6,820 nucleotides of DNA from an uncultured Eubacteriales bacterium (GTDB lineage: Bacteria > Bacillota > Clostridia > Oscillospirales > CAG-272), in the NCBI GenBank assembly GCA_934417455.1, contig CAKRWK010000059.1:1-6820 (forward strand). The letters are read 5' to 3'. This document shows, piece by piece, positions 1-6,007 of the stretch. A program made the translations under genes and the position numbers. Under the pieces are notes generated by a model, which was not told where the DNA came from, ran no database searches, and was given only the letters and a program-made list of their open reading frames with translations. The stretch's first letter is position 1. Every line of letters starts with the position of its first letter.

Positions 1-1313
1 GTTTGCGACAGAGCACCGATGGCAAGTTCTAGGTCGGAAGAGGCGGCGTCGGCCGCCATAGCGGCTCCGTACGCGGCAAGAGCCGTATCCATTAAATCGC
101 GCGCCCGCAAAAGCGTGGCTTCCTGTCTTGCCGTCGTGACCACGGCGTCCTCGCCGAGGGAAATCTCGCCGTCCGTAAACATCACCCGGATGCAGTCGGT
201 AAGCGCCTCCGTATCTCCCTTTTCGGCAGATACCGTGACAACGGCGGAAAAATTCTCCGCCAGTCCGTCCGTATGAAATCTGACGGGAAGGTCGCTTTTG
301 TTAAGGACGGCGATTTTCTTTGCCGAAAGCGTGGCTACATACCGAACAAGGTCGGCATCCTCGGCGTCCGCCGGGCGCGAGAGGTCGAATACACAAAGGA
401 TAAGTTCTGCCGCCGCCAGTTTCTCTCTGGCGCGGGCAACGCCCATTTTTTCGACGGGATCATCCGTTTCGCGCAGTCCCGCCGTATCCGTCAGATGAAG
501 AAGTACGGGACCGACGGCCGCCCGCGCCGTCAGGGTGTCCCTCGTTGTACCGGCAATATCGGTCACGATGGCGGCCGTTTCGCCGAGGAGTGCATTGTAA
601 AGGGAACTCTTCCCTGCGTTCGGCTTGCCGCATATCACGGTGCGGATGCCCTCCGCTACGGCGTGCCCGGTGCGATAGGTGTCTATCAGGCGGCAGACCT
701 GCGCACGGATGTGTTTCAGTCTTTCGGCCGTTTCACCGTCGGAAAATTCGCCGAGGTCTTCGTCGGGATAATCAATGCGGGCATAAACGGAACTCATGAG
801 GTCGACAAGCGAGCGGCGGATGTCCCCGATTTTCTCCGACAGGCCGGCGCGGGCGCTTGCCCGCGAAAGGCGCAGACCTGCCACCGTGGCGGCGTCAAGA
901 AGTTGACCGACGCCCTCGGCGTCCGTCAAGGTAAGTTTTCCGTTGACAAAGGCGCGTTCGGTAAATTCGCCCGGGTCGGCCAAGAGCGCACCCGCGGCCA
1001 GTACGGCTTTCAGTACCGTCGCCGTCACAAGCACGCCGCCGTGACAAGTGATTTCCACCGTGTCCTCACCGGTATACGAATGAGGCGCGGAAAAACGGGT
1101 CGCCATTCCGTCGTCTATCGACTCTCCGTCAAAGAAAATGTCACCGTATGTTTGCATATTCGGCATATGTTCCGACAAAGGCCGCCCGTTTTTTGGGCAG
1201 AAAACACGGTCTGCCACCGCGAACGCATCACATCCGCTGATGCGGATAAGCGCAACCCCACCCTTGCCGGGTGGGGTTGAAACGGCGGCAACCGTCGTCG
1301 TTGAATTATGCAT
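1..1313 (-). CDS. mnmE: tRNA modification GTPase MnmE (TrmE), C-terminal end cut off by the window edge
   Basis: MnmE works with MnmG to add aminomethyl or carboxymethylaminomethyl groups to C5 of wobble uridine 34 in certain tRNAs, using GTP hydrolysis and a folate-derived carbon. The reading frame is intact from ATG at 1313 to the left edge (437 full codons; the family is usually 450-460), so only about 20 residues are missing, including the expected C-terminal Cys-Ile-Gly-Lys motif. Seen directly: the N-terminal folate-domain start with STPPGKGGVALIRISG (residues ~10-25), a helical domain, then a G domain with G1 GKPNAGKSSL at ~229-238, G2 TDIAGTTRD, G3 DTAGLRET and G4 NKSD at ~338-341 (bases 291-302). 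The ATG lies inside the last codons of jag (8-nt overlap, ATGCATAA) with only a weak purine-rich stretch upstream, which implies translational coupling. MnmG would be expected beyond the left edge; this is inferred from usual gene order. Identity is near certain. Confidence 0.97.
   Translation of the reverse strand, partial: MHNSTTTVAAVSTPPGKGGVALIRISGCDAFAVADRVFCPKNGRPLSEHMPNMQTYGDIFFDGESIDDGMATRFSAPHSYTGEDTVEITCHGGVLVTATVLKAVLAAGALLADPGEFTERAFVNGKLTLTDAEGVGQLLDAATVAGLRLSRASARAGLSEKIGDIRRSLVDLMSSVYARIDYPDEDLGEFSDGETAERLKHIRAQVCRLIDTYRTGHAVAEGIRTVICGKPNAGKSSLYNALLGETAAIVTDIAGTTRDTLTARAAVGPVLLHLTDTAGLRETDDPVEKMGVARAREKLAAAELILCVFDLSRPADAEDADLVRYVATLSAKKIAVLNKSDLPVRFHTDGLAENFSAVVTVSAEKGDTEALTDCIRVMFTDGEISLGEDAVVTTARQEATLLRARDLMDTALAAYGAAMAADAASSDLELAIGALSQ
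1253..1279 (-). repeat. 11-bp perfect inverted repeat (hairpin) inside the mnmE start region
   Basis: Bases 1253-1263 (caaccccaccc) and 1269-1279 (gggtggggttg) are perfectly complementary around a 5-nt loop. In the mnmE mRNA this is a GC-rich 11-bp stem lying about 35-61 nt after the start codon. It encodes the conserved Ser-Thr-Pro-Pro-Gly-Lys-Gly-Gly-Val segment, whose Pro-Pro and Gly-Gly codons are inherently complementary. Neither strand has a U-run after it, so it is not an intrinsic terminator. A role in pausing or damping translation of mnmE is only inference. Confidence 0.6.
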
Positions 1314-2517
1314 TTTCTTCGGCGGGTTCTTCCGCAACGGATGCTTCCGTTTCGGATTTTTCCGCGTTGTCCTCTTCGACGAGGATGTCGGATTCGAGCG
1401 TTACGGCATCGCCGTCGACCGGGGCAAGCGACGCGTCGCCGACCTCCACGTCCTTGAGCGTACGGACGGCAATGCTGTCCGCGGCCGCCTCGTCGTCGAC
1501 ATTGACGGACGCCGTCACCTGGTCGGTCACCGAAACAATCTCGTCCGCCGAGGGAGCGAACTCTTCGGCAAGCGGCGTTTTCGTCGGTTCCTCAAACAGG
1601 CCTTCGGGCTTTTTGTCCGTCAGATAAATGACGATTTTACGGTTGTTGTCCGAACCGATGGAGTTGGTGGAAACACCCTCGATGTTCTGCACTTCCGAGT
1701 GGATGATGCGGCGTTCATAGGCGGTCATGGGTTCGAGCATTACACTGCGTTTGTTGCGCAGGGCTTTGGCCGCCATACGACGTGCCAGCGCGCGCAGGGT
1801 TTCCTCTCTCTTGGCGCGGTAACCTTCGATATCAATGGTCACGCGGCTCTTGTCGCGCTCGCCGCTCGCATTTTTGCGCACGCCGGCCAGATTGGTCAGG
1901 TACTGCAGGGCATCCAGCGTATCGCCGTGATGGCCGATGAGAAGCGAGGCGTCCGTTCCCGTGATATTGATACGGCGGGTGCCGTCCTCACAGGAATAGA
2001 GTTCCGCCTCGGCGTCAAGGCCGAGATTTTTCACAAGCGTGCGGACAAATTCGTAAGACATATCCTCGCCGTCGGCGACGGTTCTCTTCTCGAATTTCAG
2101 TTGCGTCTCCGGAATCACGGCGGAGCGCGGTGCGCGGGGTGCCTTGTCGGCCGGGCGCTGTTTCGGCGCGACGTCGGACGTCGTTTTTTTCTCGGCCGGT
2201 GCCGGACGGTCGCCCGTGCGGGGTTTCCGTTCGGGACGGTTATTCTTCGGACGGTTGTCCTGTCCCTGACGGCGGTCGGAATTTTTCTCCGTACGTTCGC
2301 CTCTGTCGGCGCGGCGGGGAGCCGGCGTAACGTCGGCCGAATCAATGTACGCGCGCACCTTGGCGGGCTTCACGCCGATGATGCCGAGGATGCCGCGGCT
2401 GCCGGCATGAAGGACTTCAAACTTCACATCGTCGAGTTCCCCGGCGCCGAGCGCGATTCTTGCGTTTTCTTTTGCTTCGGCAACGTCTTTGCCGGAAGCA
2501 GTAACTTCTTTAAGCAT
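1306..2517 (-). CDS. jag: Jag/KhpB RNA-binding protein (Jag-N, KH and R3H domains) with an acidic C-terminal tail
   Basis: Jag (KhpB, also called EloR or SpoIIIJ-associated protein) is a cytoplasmic KH-R3H protein that binds RNA, partners KhpA, and affects cell elongation and division in Gram-positive bacteria. The 403-residue product shows a Jag-N domain at ~1-58, a basic proline/arginine-rich linker at ~63-133, a type II KH domain at ~150-230 with the GxxG loop IGHHGD (194-199) followed by TLDALQYL, and an R3H domain at ~235-300 with the R-x3-H motif at Arg269/His273. After ~310 comes a low-complexity tail rich in Asp and Glu (about 26 acidic and 3 basic residues in 314-403), which is not typical; most relatives are 200-300 residues and end near the R3H domain. 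ATG at 2517 has an AAAGGAA ribosome site upstream. It lies 34 nt after yidC and overlaps mnmE, so it is probably part of one transcript. Confidence 0.95.
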   Translation of the reverse strand: MLKEVTASGKDVAEAKENARIALGAGELDDVKFEVLHAGSRGILGIIGVKPAKVRAYIDSADVTPAPRRADRGERTEKNSDRRQGQDNRPKNNRPERKPRTGDRPAPAEKKTTSDVAPKQRPADKAPRAPRSAVIPETQLKFEKRTVADGEDMSYEFVRTLVKNLGLDAEAELYSCEDGTRRINITGTDASLLIGHHGDTLDALQYLTNLAGVRKNASGERDKSRVTIDIEGYRAKREETLRALARRMAAKALRNKRSVMLEPMTAYERRIIHSEVQNIEGVSTNSIGSDNNRKIVIYLTDKKPEGLFEEPTKTPLAEEFAPSADEIVSVTDQVTASVNVDDEAAADSIAVRTLKDVEVGDASLAPVDGDAVTLESDILVEEDNAEKSETEASVAEEPAEENA

Positions 2518-2551
2518 GGTTCTTTTCCTTTCTTGTCACGGTCGGACGGTG

Positions 2552-3616
2552 TCAGTTTTTCTTTCCGTCATCGTTCTTTTTGTCGTCTTTCAGCGCGGCG
2601 CCTTCGATACCCGACGTTTTCTTGTCCGAGGGTTTCGGTTTGTTCAGTTCGGGAAGTTCGTCGTAGTCTTCATCGTCGATGTGGTGCAACGATTTGTAAC
2701 GCGGCTGTTCGGACAGGGCAGCTTTCTGCGCTTTGGCACGCTCTTTGTCCGCCTTCTCCATGGCTTTGAGTTCTTCATCCGTATACTTCGGCAGCGGCAT
2801 GACTTTGCAGAGAATGAACGACTGCAGAATGCCGAGCAAAGACTGGTAAATCCAGTAAAGGCCGAGCATACCGGAGAAACTGAACGCAAGGAACAGCGTC
2901 AGGAGCGGCATCATAAGGTCCATGATTTTCATGGACATGCCGGCCTGCGCGTCGGTTGCGGTCTGCGTATTCCCCTGGAATTTGCGCATGAGGAACATGG
3001 AAAGCCACTGTGCGGCGGCGGCCAGTATGGGAATGAGAATCAGAATGCTGAAATTCGTGAAGGAGGGATTGGCGGACAGGTCGACGCCGAACACGTTGAA
3101 GTTCGGAAGCACCGACGGGTCAAAACCTTCCACGCCTGTCCACGTACCGGCAGCTATCTGGCCTCTGACGGCCGAAATAAGGCTGATTTCGTCGCTCGCG
3201 TTGCCGCCGACGGCGGTGGCGATATTGGCGATGGTGTCGGAGCCGAGTTTACAGATGTAAGAAAGCGGCTGACGGATAACGTTATAAAGAATAATGATAA
3301 TAGGCATCTGCAGAAGAAGCGGCAGACATCCGCCGAGAGGGCTGACGCCTTCCTTCTGCTGCAAATCCATAATTTCCTGTTGCATTTTCTGGCGGGTTGC
3401 GTTATCATATCTTCCCGCATACTTTTTCTCGATTTTCGCGATCTTCGGACGCAGTTGCGCCTGCTTGATCAAGGTTTTCTGCTGTTTGATGCCGAAGGGC
3501 AGAAAGAGCAGTTTGAACATCAGAGCGTACAGGAGCAATGCCAGAGCATACGATCCCGTAATCTGGTTGAACCACGAAAGAATGGTTCCGAAAAAATTGT
3601 TAATGGCTGCTATCAT
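2552..3616 (-). CDS. yidC: YidC/Oxa1-family membrane insertase (SpoIIIJ-like)
   Basis: This protein inserts and folds membrane proteins alone or with SecYEG. In Bacillus the orthologue SpoIIIJ is also required for sigma-G activity in the forespore. The 354 residues show an amphipathic N-terminal segment (~1-20), TM1 at ~23-43, a cytoplasmic charged hairpin with IKQQKT and coiled-coil character (~43-90), the family hallmark [15 protein letters not shown] (92-106) leading into TM2, an extracytoplasmic loop (~116-186), and further membrane segments at ~188-210 and ~232-268. The groove arginine (Arg366 in E. coli, five residues before a Pro) is Lys35 here. There is no lipobox cysteine. The last ~80 residues form a long, highly charged, Lys-rich tail, making it longer than the ~260-residue SpoIIIJ. 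The ATG shares four bases (ATGA) with the yidD stop, and an AAGGAAA stretch lies about 13 nt upstream. Confidence 0.96.
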   Translation of the reverse strand: MIAAINNFFGTILSWFNQITGSYALALLLYALMFKLLFLPFGIKQQKTLIKQAQLRPKIAKIEKKYAGRYDNATRQKMQQEIMDLQQKEGVSPLGGCLPLLLQMPIIIILYNVIRQPLSYICKLGSDTIANIATAVGGNASDEISLISAVRGQIAAGTWTGVEGFDPSVLPNFNVFGVDLSANPSFTNFSILILIPILAAAAQWLSMFLMRKFQGNTQTATDAQAGMSMKIMDLMMPLLTLFLAFSFSGMLGLYWIYQSLLGILQSFILCKVMPLPKYTDEELKAMEKADKERAKAQKAALSEQPRYKSLHHIDDEDYDELPELNKPKPSDKKTSGIEGAALKDDKKNDDGKKN

Positions 3617-3915
3617 TCGTTTGGATTTTCCTTCTTTTCTAAATCGTGCCGTGCGGCGTCGTCCTCCGTCGGAGGCACAGGCGGCGTTTTATGGCGCAGG
3701 CCGGTCATGGGCACGGGGTCGTACCCGCCTTTTCCGAACGGATTGCAGCGCAAAACGCGCCAGACCGTCAGAATCATGCCTACGAAAAATCCGCGTTTCG
3801 TGAATGCTTCGAGCGCATACTCGGAGCAGGTCGGTGTGAACCGACAGCACGGCGGTTTCAGTGGGGAAATACATTTGCGGTAGAACTTTATGAGGGCAAT
3901 CATCAGGTATTTCAT
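3613..3915 (-). CDS. yidD: YidD family membrane protein insertion efficiency factor
   Basis: YidD (DUF37) is a small, inner-membrane-associated protein thought to assist YidC-dependent insertion. The 100-residue product carries an amphipathic N-terminal helix ([17 protein letters not shown]), the signature [16 protein letters not shown] at 23-38, and the downstream [14 protein letters not shown] segment at 56-69. Cysteines are at 15, 23, 24, 30 and 57. The ~25 residues after the core are polar and proline-rich and look dispensable. The ATG overlaps the rnpA stop as ATGA and no good Shine-Dalgarno is visible before it, so it is probably translated by coupling to rnpA. Its own stop overlaps the yidC start in the same way. 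Confidence 0.95.
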   Translation of the reverse strand: MKYLMIALIKFYRKCISPLKPPCCRFTPTCSEYALEAFTKRGFFVGMILTVWRVLRCNPFGKGGYDPVPMTGLRHKTPPVPPTEDDAARHDLEKKENPNE

Positions 3916-4292
3916 ACGTGCTCAATTAGGGAAAGCCCGTCAAATGCCCGCCGGATGTCGGCCGTCATCTCCGTGCTTTTCATATTCACCGCGGCGCCCC
4001 TCGCCGCGACAACGATAAGAAATCCCGTCTTTACCCGACCTTCTCTGTACACGTCCTGCAGGGCCGCACGCAGAATCCTGCGCACGCGACTGCGCACAAC
4101 GGCACCGCCGAGTTTGGTCGACACCGTCAGACCGATGCGGTTGACCGTCCGCTTGTCCGGGCGGGCTTTGGCAATCCGCTTTGCCTGATAGTCGGGTAAA
4201 ACATACACTGCCACGGATGGCAGAACCGCGCGCTTTCCTTTGGTATACGCTTTCTGATACAAGTGGTTTTCACAAATCGCTTTGAACTTCAT
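3912..4292 (-). CDS. rnpA: Ribonuclease P protein component
   Basis: RnpA is the small basic protein subunit of RNase P; it helps the catalytic RNA bind precursor tRNA leaders and magnesium during 5' maturation. The product from ATG at 4292 is 126 residues and begins [19 protein letters not shown], matching the usual clostridial N-terminus. The conserved core is [20 protein letters not shown] (50-69) followed by VRRILRAAL. The family signature RNR reads Arg67-Ser68-Arg69 here. A frame open back to 4328 would add 12 residues, but those codons lie in the terminator hairpin, and the AAGGAG at 4297-4302 fits only the 4292 start. The spacing of that site is short (4 nt). Residues ~33-50 ([17 protein letters not shown]) look like a slightly long basic loop. 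The gene sits between rpmH and yidD, as in most bacteria. Confidence 0.95.
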   Translation of the reverse strand: MKFKAICENHLYQKAYTKGKRAVLPSVAVYVLPDYQAKRIAKARPDKRTVNRIGLTVSTKLGGAVVRSRVRRILRAALQDVYREGRVKTGFLIVVAARGAAVNMKSTEMTADIRRAFDGLSLIEHV

Positions 4293-4296
4293 TTGT

Positions 4297-4302
4297 CTCC
4301 TT
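4297..4302 (-). promoter_or_regulatory. Shine-Dalgarno of rnpA, directly after a terminator U-tract
   Basis: On the minus strand AAGGAG is followed by ACAA and the ATG at 4292, which decides the rnpA start. It begins immediately after the TTTTTGTTT run of the upstream hairpin, so a transcript ending at the usual point of an intrinsic terminator would lose this site. Confidence 0.75.
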
Positions 4303-4351
4303 AAACAAAAACCCCGATAAAGTCGCACCGGACGGCGGTTTATCGGAGGTT
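4303..4351 (-). terminator. Intrinsic-terminator-like hairpin between rpmH and rnpA
   Basis: On the minus strand AACC-T-CCGATAAA (4351-4339) pairs with TTTATCGGGGTT (4321-4310): 12 base pairs with one bulged T around a 17-nt loop. The U-rich stretch TTTTTGTTT follows (4311-4303, partly shared with the stem). This has the architecture of a Rho-independent terminator lying 20 nt after the rpmH stop. As no other promoter for rnpA was recognised, partial readthrough is the likely way the downstream genes are expressed. It would let L34 be made in excess over RnpA and the membrane proteins. The structure is seen; its efficiency is inferred. Confidence 0.72.
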
Positions 4352-4371
4352 TTGTACATCACAGAGCGTGA

Positions 4372-4506
4372 TCAGTAGGTGAGACGGGCTCTTCCCTTGG
4401 CGCGTCTTCTCTTCAGAACTTTTCTGCCGTTCGCGGTTGCCATTCTTTTGCGGAAACCGTGTTCTTTGTTTCTCTGTCTCTTCTTGGGCTGATATGTTCT
4501 CTTCAC
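4372..4506 (-). CDS. rpmH: 50S ribosomal protein L34
   Basis: L34 is a tiny, very basic protein of the large ribosomal subunit. The 44 residues starting at GTG (4506) read [19 protein letters not shown], continue through the conserved [20 protein letters not shown] stretch, and end in RLTY, matching the family along its whole length. The GTG start is set by a perfect AAAGGAGGTG ribosome site upstream; no in-frame ATG exists at that position. It is the first gene of the leftward operon and has its own strong promoter and a hairpin terminator after it, consistent with expression at ribosomal-protein levels. Confidence 0.98.
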   Translation of the reverse strand: MKRTYQPKKRQRNKEHGFRKRMATANGRKVLKRRRAKGRARLTY

Positions 4507-4513
4507 AGTTCGG

Positions 4514-4523
4514 CACCTCCTTT
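4514..4523 (-). promoter_or_regulatory. Strong Shine-Dalgarno of rpmH that fixes its GTG start
   Basis: The minus strand reads AAAGGAGGTG, the full complement of the 16S rRNA 3' end, with GGAGG ending 9 nt before the GTG at 4506. The near-perfect site probably compensates for the non-ATG start. Confidence 0.85.
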
Positions 4524-4534
4524 ATTGATATTTG

Positions 4535-4569
4535 AATGCAATGGTCGCGTAAAACCATACGAAAGCATT
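4535..4569 (-). promoter_or_regulatory. Two-tier hairpin in the rpmH 5' leader
   Basis: On the minus strand AATGC (4569-4565) pairs with GCATT (4539-4535), and inside it ATGGT (4558-4554) pairs with ACCAT (4545-4541) around an 8-nt loop, with an asymmetric internal loop between. The outer arm begins about where transcription from the adjacent promoter should start (~4566-4569). The mRNA may therefore carry a 5'-terminal stem, which in bacteria can protect against decay. Pairing is seen; function is inferred. Confidence 0.4.
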
Positions 4570-4573
4570 TTAC

Positions 4574-4620
4574 ATTATAACCGATTTATTTCTCTTTGTC
4601 AAGAGTTTTTTTGTTTTTTT
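4574..4620 (-). promoter_or_regulatory. Consensus sigma-A promoter with UP-like A-tracts driving rpmH
   Basis: On the minus strand the -35 hexamer TTGACA (4602-4597) and the -10 hexamer TATAAT (4579-4574) both match the consensus perfectly and are separated by exactly 17 bp. Three bases upstream of the -35 lie two runs of seven A separated by one C (4620-4606), in the position of an UP element. The predicted start is near 4566-4569, giving a leader of about 60 nt. This should be a very strong housekeeping promoter, feeding rpmH and, by readthrough, the genes to its left. Confidence 0.92.
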
Positions 4621-4746
4621 CCAAACCCGGCCGTCGACCGTCGCCGATTCCTGTTTTTTCATGGGATATACCCGCCGTTTTGCGGTCAAAATGATACCGT
4701 GGCAATCGAAAAGCGAAAATACAGGTCCAAAAAGGAATCAAATCCG
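4621..4746 (+). other. Upstream region of spoIVB: ribosome site seen, promoter not recognised
   Basis: AAAGGAA at 4731-4737 with a 9-nt spacer supports the ATG at 4747. A forespore promoter (sigma-F or sigma-G) is expected here from Bacillus. The nearest likeness is GGATATA (4664-4670) with AATGATA (4690-4696), but the 19-bp spacing and two -10 mismatches make it weak. No DnaA box (TTATCCACA-like) was found on either strand between 4507 and 4746, so this gap does not look like oriC. Confidence 0.35.
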
Positions 4747-5889
4747 ATGAAATACAAGAAATTTTCCAAAGCGGTTATCTCGCTTGTTTCTCTTCTTTCC
4801 GTTCTCTGTCTGTCCGTTTCCGCATCTGCGGCGGACATGTGCGCGGTCGCGGATGCCGCCACGGCGCCCGCCATGGCCGCGACTGACGAAAACGTGAAAG
4901 TTTCCTCACGGTTTTTCGAGCTTATCTTCGGAAAGAACGGAAGAGAGGAAGACGCGGACGCAAAAGTCCCCGCGGGCAAAACCCTCCTTCTCTGCCCGGG
5001 AGGGCAGATATTCGGCGTGAAAATCCGGCAGGACGGCGTCGTTGTCCGTGAAATACGCGAAGGCTCGGCCGCGGCGGGTACTCTCGCCGTCGGCGACCTC
5101 ATCCGCCGCGTCAACGGCAGAGAGGTGCATGACACGGCCGAACTCGGCGAGGTCATGCGCACGGCAGGCGCGTCTGTCCGCCTCTCCGTTCTGCGCGACG
5201 GAAGCGAAAAGACCTTCACGCTGCCGACCTCCGACGACGGCGACGGAAAAGTGCTCGGTATCGCGGTACGTGACAGCACGGCCGGTATCGGCACGGTCAC
5301 GTTCATCGACCCCGAAACGGGAGTGTTCGGCGGCCTCGGTCACGGTATATGTGACGCAGACAGCGGGCAAATCCTGCCCATGCGGGAAGGCATCGTCACA
5401 GATGTCATACTCGGCGGCGTACAGCGCGGGGAAAGCGGTAAACCGGGAGAGTTGCGCGGTGTACTCAAAAACCGCGTGACAGGAAAACTTCTCTCCAACA
5501 ACGAGTGCGGCGTTTTCGGCCGCCTTACGGAAATTCCCGAGGGACTGTCGGCTGTGGAGGTTGCCGCAAAAGCGGACGTGCATGAAGGCCCGGCCACCAT
5601 CCTGTCTACGGTGCACGGCGGCGGTATCGGAAAATACGAGGTAAAAATCTCGGACATCGATGCCCGCTCGACGGGAACAAAATCCTTCACCGTGGAGGTC
5701 ACGGACCCGACGCTCATCGCCGTCACCGGCGGTATTGTGCGCGGTATGTCCGGTTCTCCCATTCTTCAGGACGGCAAACTTGTCGGCGCCGTCACCCATG
5801 TCATGGTCTCCGATCCGAAAACAGGTTACGGCATTTTCATTGAAAACATGCTGGCCTCCGTTCCGGAAGAAGTCGCTCCGGCGGCTTGA
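4747..5889 (+). CDS. spoIVB: SpoIVB peptidase, forespore signalling serine protease (family S55)
   Basis: In Bacillus, SpoIVB is made in the forespore under sigma-G, crosses into the space between the two membranes and cleaves SpoIVFA, releasing SpoIVFB to process pro-sigma-K in the mother cell. The 380-residue product has a basic N-terminus and hydrophobic signal/anchor at ~9-29 (with a possible Ala-x-Ala cleavage site near 26-28), a PDZ domain at ~85-160 (GVVVREI...AVGDLIRRVNG), and an S55 protease domain at ~165-370. The likely catalytic residues are His199 (GLGHG), Asp320 (TDPTLIAV) and Ser335 (GMSGSP); the Asp-Ser distance of 15 equals that of the Bacillus enzyme. Bacillus SpoIVB is 426 residues, so the N-terminal linker is shorter here. 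The frame is open further upstream, but ATG 4747 has the ribosome site and begins the signal sequence. Unusually it is neither followed by spo0A nor preceded by recN. Confidence 0.95.
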   Translation: MKYKKFSKAVISLVSLLSVLCLSVSASAADMCAVADAATAPAMAATDENVKVSSRFFELIFGKNGREEDADAKVPAGKTLLLCPGGQIFGVKIRQDGVVVREIREGSAAAGTLAVGDLIRRVNGREVHDTAELGEVMRTAGASVRLSVLRDGSEKTFTLPTSDDGDGKVLGIAVRDSTAGIGTVTFIDPETGVFGGLGHGICDADSGQILPMREGIVTDVILGGVQRGESGKPGELRGVLKNRVTGKLLSNNECGVFGRLTEIPEGLSAVEVAAKADVHEGPATILSTVHGGGIGKYEVKISDIDARSTGTKSFTVEVTDPTLIAVTGGIVRGMSGSPILQDGKLVGAVTHVMVSDPKTGYGIFIENMLASVPEEVAPAA

Positions 5890-5960
5890 TTTCACAAAAC
5901 AACGACCGCCGCAAGCAGCACGACTTTTCGATTCGCTCGCGACGGTTTTGTACATCATTC

Positions 5961-6007
5961 TTTGCAATACAGTGCAGAAACTTAAAGTTTTTTGACTTTT
6001 CAAGTCA
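5961..6007 (+). terminator. Weak hairpins at the spoIVB/sigG convergent junction
   Basis: TTTGCA (5961-5966) pairs with TGCA-g-AAA (5973-5980) around 6 nt, and TGACTT (5993-5998) pairs with AAGTCA (6002-6007) around 3 nt, with a six-T run at 5988-5993 between them. Neither has the long GC-rich stem plus U-tract of a convincing terminator, and the second overlaps the sigG stop codon. Some termination of spoIVB here is possible; nothing better was seen for either gene. Confidence 0.22.

Noticed and set aside
273..1280. 335-codon open frame on the plus strand
   Set aside because: It is antisense to mnmE, whose minus-strand frame carries all GTPase motifs. It has no domain of its own.
1138..2769. 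543-codon open frame on the plus strand opposite jag and the end of yidC
   Set aside because: It is the antisense shadow of genes with clear conserved domains. It has low-complexity, Arg/Phe/Gly-rich composition and no recognisable motif; long antisense frames are common where GC-rich codon use avoids stops.
2489..3883. 464-codon open frame on the plus strand
   Set aside because: It is antisense to yidC and yidD and shows no family signature.
4293..4328. Twelve-residue N-terminal extension of RnpA starting at 4328
   Set aside because: These codons lie in the terminator hairpin and the ribosome site for 4292. The family N-terminus begins at the inner ATG.
4459..4746. Upstream extension of spoIVB in the same open frame
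   Set aside because: It would run antisense through rpmH and its promoter. The signal sequence and ribosome site place the start at 4747.
4507..4746. Possible replication origin between the divergent genes
   Set aside because: The position matches oriC in many relatives, but no DnaA-box-like sequence was found; the AT-rich part is explained by the rpmH promoter and its A-tracts.
4747..4812. Lipoprotein signal in SpoIVB around Cys21
   Set aside because: The residue before the cysteine is Leu, which does not fit a lipobox; an ordinary signal or anchor segment explains the region.
4348..5958. Shared 14-mer ggttttgtacatca at 4348-4361 and 5945-5958
   Set aside because: One exact 14-base match in a window of this size is not far from chance, and the flanks do not match.
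4906..6003. 365-codon open frame on the minus strand opposite spoIVB
   Set aside because: The plus strand encodes PDZ and S55 domains with catalytic residues; the opposite frame has odd composition and no motif.
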